In this document: positions 16,174 through 17,424 of the stretch, piece after piece
Numbering within the stretch: the stretch's first letter is position 1
Layout: every line of letters starts with the position of its first letter
NCBI GenBank assembly: GCA_002317435.1
Contig: DCIQ01000078.1
Location: 1 to 17,424 of the forward strand
Length of the DNA: 17,424 nt
Reading direction: 5' to 3'
Source: Bacteroidales bacterium UBA1722
GTDB lineage: Bacteria > Bacteroidota > Bacteroidia > Bacteroidales > UBA932
The notes under the pieces: model-generated
Database searches by the model: none
Told to the model about the DNA's origin: nothing
What the model saw: the letters and a program-made list of their open reading frames with translations, nothing else
Translations under genes and position numbers: made by a program

Positions 16174-16200
16174 CTTATTCGGCAGACCGAACCCTCCTCA

Positions 16201-16219
16201 TCCCGAACCGGTTCCGGGA
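16201..16219. repeat. Short palindrome TCCCGAACCGGTTCCGGGA
   Basis: TCCCGAACC pairs with GGTTCCGGGA with one bulged C, and the centre AACCGGTT is self-complementary. It is the second of three palindromes lined up between 16121 and 16261 at the 3' side of the transposase gene. Confidence 0.5.
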
Positions 16220-16237
16220 GGATTTCATTGGACTACT

Positions 16238-16261
16238 CAAGTTTCGCACTTGCGAAACTTG
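16238..16261. repeat. Near-perfect 24-bp palindrome containing the ACTTGCGAAACTT motif (copy 2)
   Basis: CAAGTTTCGCA (16238-16248) and TGCGAAACTTG (16251-16261) are perfect inverted copies around a 2-nt centre. The right half includes the 13-bp motif also present at 4638-4650. It ends 20 bp from the transposase stop codon, so it may be the outer end of that element. Confidence 0.6.
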
Positions 16262-16281
16262 GGTAAAGTAATTATTGAAGC

Positions 16282-17196
16282 CTATTTGATGCCCATTGAA
16301 TTCAAAATCCCCAAAGGTAATTTCAGAAACCTCATTATCTGCTTTGCCGAGGCATTGTAATCGTAACGCATAATTCTGGCCAATTCGATTTTTGCGGAAG
16401 GTGCAGCCTCATTTAACGTTGTACAGCCATATTTTTCTCTGGCTTCCTTGATAATAATTGAGAAGAGTTCATTATCAGTGTAGAAGATACTCTCCCCTAT
16501 TTCCTTTGCAATCTGCTTGCTGTTTTCAATCTTTTTGGAAAGCAGATAGAAATATTGGGCAGCATCATGAAATAGTTGTTCTCCTGCTTCGATATCGCAA
16601 AAGAACAGTGGAGATGCGCAACCGTCTATTGAAAAGAGATTCTGTATGGTGTCTGTCTTGTGTGAATGGGACAGTGCTCTCAAATCCTTGAAAGTCATTT
16701 TTCGTGAGTGATTCCTTGCCAGTATTTTTGCATCGTCGTTGAAAAACAAGCGATTCGCACCCCATGGATAAGAGTAAGGAGTATAGTCGGGATTCACCAG
16801 GTAACCATTTCTATTGTCATAGACAATGACGTTTCGGACTCTTTCCACTGAATCCAACTGATGCAGGCTATATCCCATAGCTTCAAAATCAATATTTCTT
16901 CCGATGCCTGTGAAATATTTGGAGAGCATCTTCTTGAGTGTTGAGAAAAACTGTAACATACTTTCTTTTCCGGCTGATGCCATAAAATGGAAATGGTTGG
17001 ACATTATCTCGAAAGTAAATACCCTGACGTCTGGAAACAACCTTGCACAAATGGCGACAATACCCATTCCTGCCTTGAATTCCTCCACTGAAGAAAAGAT
17101 GATTTCAAAATTTTCAGATGTCGACAAATGCCAACAGTCACCAAATTTGTCGAACATAGCGACACACTCAGCTTCACGATCGTAATAACTCTTCAT
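16282..17196 (-). CDS. HUH (Y1) transposase, REP-associated (RAYT) type
   Basis: This 304-residue protein has the IS200-like Y1 transposase core. The HUH metal motif is His68-Phe-His70 in EIMSNHFHFMAS, and Tyr94 in KKMLSKYFTGIG is the likely nucleophile. The stretch VIVYDNRNGYLVNPDYTPYSYPWG corresponds to the RAYT-type YIxxNPxxxxx-YPWSS pattern. A C-terminal helical region (LARIMRYDYNASAKQIMRFL) looks like a DNA-binding helix-turn-helix. Such enzymes nick single-stranded DNA at palindromes and are thought to spread REP sequences; most are domesticated single-copy genes. I chose the ATG at 17196 because it follows AAGGAGAAT on the minus strand and starts the conserved domain; the open frame continues 39 codons further upstream. 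The frame is intact and AT-richer than the envelope operon. Palindromes lie on both sides. Confidence 0.88.
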   Translation of the reverse strand: MKSYYDREAECVAMFDKFGDCWHLSTSENFEIIFSSVEEFKAGMGIVAICARLFPDVRVFTFEIMSNHFHFMASAGKESMLQFFSTLKKMLSKYFTGIGRNIDFEAMGYSLHQLDSVERVRNVIVYDNRNGYLVNPDYTPYSYPWGANRLFFNDDAKILARNHSRKMTFKDLRALSHSHKTDTIQNLFSIDGCASPLFFCDIEAGEQLFHDAAQYFYLLSKKIENSKQIAKEIGESIFYTDNELFSIIIKEAREKYGCTTLNEAAPSAKIELARIMRYDYNASAKQIMRFLKLPLGILNSMGIK

Positions 17197-17220
17197 ATTC
17201 TCCTTCACTAATCTTAATAA

Positions 17221-17280
17221 TTTGGGAGCGATAATGGCCAAAACACTCCCAAACCACCACAAAACACCAAAACGGGAGTG
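17221..17280 (-). promoter_or_regulatory. Leader of the transposase gene with alternative stems
   Basis: On the plus strand CACTCCC (17244-17250) can pair with GGGAGTG (17274-17280) or, as CTCCCAAA (17246-17253), with TTTGGGAG (17221-17228). The two stems share bases and exclude each other. No minus-7 box is clear in this stretch. A switch or a recognition site for the transposase are both possible. Confidence 0.35.
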
Positions 17281-17317
17281 AAACGTCCGAAAAAACTCCA
17301 GTTTTGACGCCATAAAA

Positions 17318-17367
17318 CAAGAAAAAAGAGAACACTGGTCAATTTTACCAAATATTCTCTTTTCTTG
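17318..17367. terminator. Hairpin after the initiator tRNA gene (hairpin B)
   Basis: CAAGAAAAAAGAGAACAC plus TGGT (17318-17339) pairs imperfectly with ACCAAATATTCTCTTTTCTTG (17347-17367). On the minus strand it follows the tRNA by nine bases and ends in a T6 tract, so it fits a tRNA terminator. It shares the CAAG-A-tract-GAGAACA layout with hairpin A. Confidence 0.75.
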
Positions 17368-17375
17368 CTTCCGTG

Positions 17376-17424
17376 TAGCGGAGAGAGGACTCGAACCTCT
17401 GACCTCCGGGTTATGAGCCCGACG
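17376..17424 (-). tRNA. Initiator tRNA-Met (CAU), 3' part; 5' part outside window
   Basis: The minus strand shows the anticodon arm TCGGG-CTCATAA-CCCGG, the variable loop AGGTC, the T arm AGAGG-TTCGAGT-CCTCT, and the acceptor strand CTCCGCT with discriminator A. The anticodon is CAU. The three G-C pairs next to the anticodon loop (GGG/CCC) mark an initiator rather than an elongator tRNA. CCA is not encoded. The D arm and 5' acceptor lie beyond the right edge. Confidence 0.9.

Noticed and set aside
17197..17313. 39-codon N-terminal extension of the transposase
   Set aside because: The downstream ATG has AAGGAGA just before it and begins the family domain; the extension overlaps a stretch of competing stems and looks like leader.
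1..17424. CRISPR array, toxin-antitoxin pair or prophage
   Set aside because: No regularly spaced repeats, no paired small toxin/antitoxin genes and no phage structural or integrase genes were seen.

Overview
The window looks like a chromosomal segment of a Bacteroidales bacterium with mid-range GC. The evidence is TATCTTTG/TATATTTG-type minus-7 promoter boxes, absence of Shine-Dalgarno sites at most starts, a Bacteroidota-type lipoprotein signal (Cys-Gly-Lys-Lys-Glu), and the gene families present. I cannot name the genus.

Layout. (1) 1-2740, plus strand: the end of a cytochrome c maturation operon with a ResB-like protein (5' end outside the window), CcsA, and an outer-membrane porin of the alginate-export type. 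In related bacteria this set usually follows nrfHA nitrite reductase genes, so the same may lie upstream here. (2) About 2790-5063: a decayed accessory zone. It holds a GH43 glycosidase pseudogene (no start codon, one frameshift, apparent loss of the catalytic-acid segment), a TetR regulator pseudogene, a 30-bp imperfect inverted repeat, a transposase fragment, and an AT-rich gene for a small four-helix membrane protein. A 50-nt near-perfect hairpin at 5113-5162 closes the zone. (3) 5179-9616, minus strand: core genes in transcription order M23/LysM peptidase, ftsY, pheT. (4) 9796-16078, plus strand: a four-gene envelope operon behind a strong minus-7 box. It encodes a small exported beta-barrel-like protein, a 760-residue periplasmic protein with an OmpA-type peptidoglycan-binding domain, an 830-residue outer-membrane protein made of four tandem barrel-like repeats, and an endonuclease/exonuclease/phosphatase-fold lipoprotein. 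(5) 16121-17424: an HUH (Y1) transposase of the REP-associated (RAYT) type on the minus strand, bracketed by two similar hairpins and sitting just downstream of the 3' half of an initiator tRNA-Met gene.

The most interesting item is the envelope operon. Tight spacing (3, 12 and 65 bp) and matching predicted locations suggest one outer-membrane assembly: a peptidoglycan anchor, a single barrel, a four-module barrel protein, and a lipidated hydrolase. The function is unknown and the grouping is inference. The second is the RAYT gene with its surrounding palindromes, a possible Bacteroidales REP system. All assignments come from reading the sequence; no database search was run.
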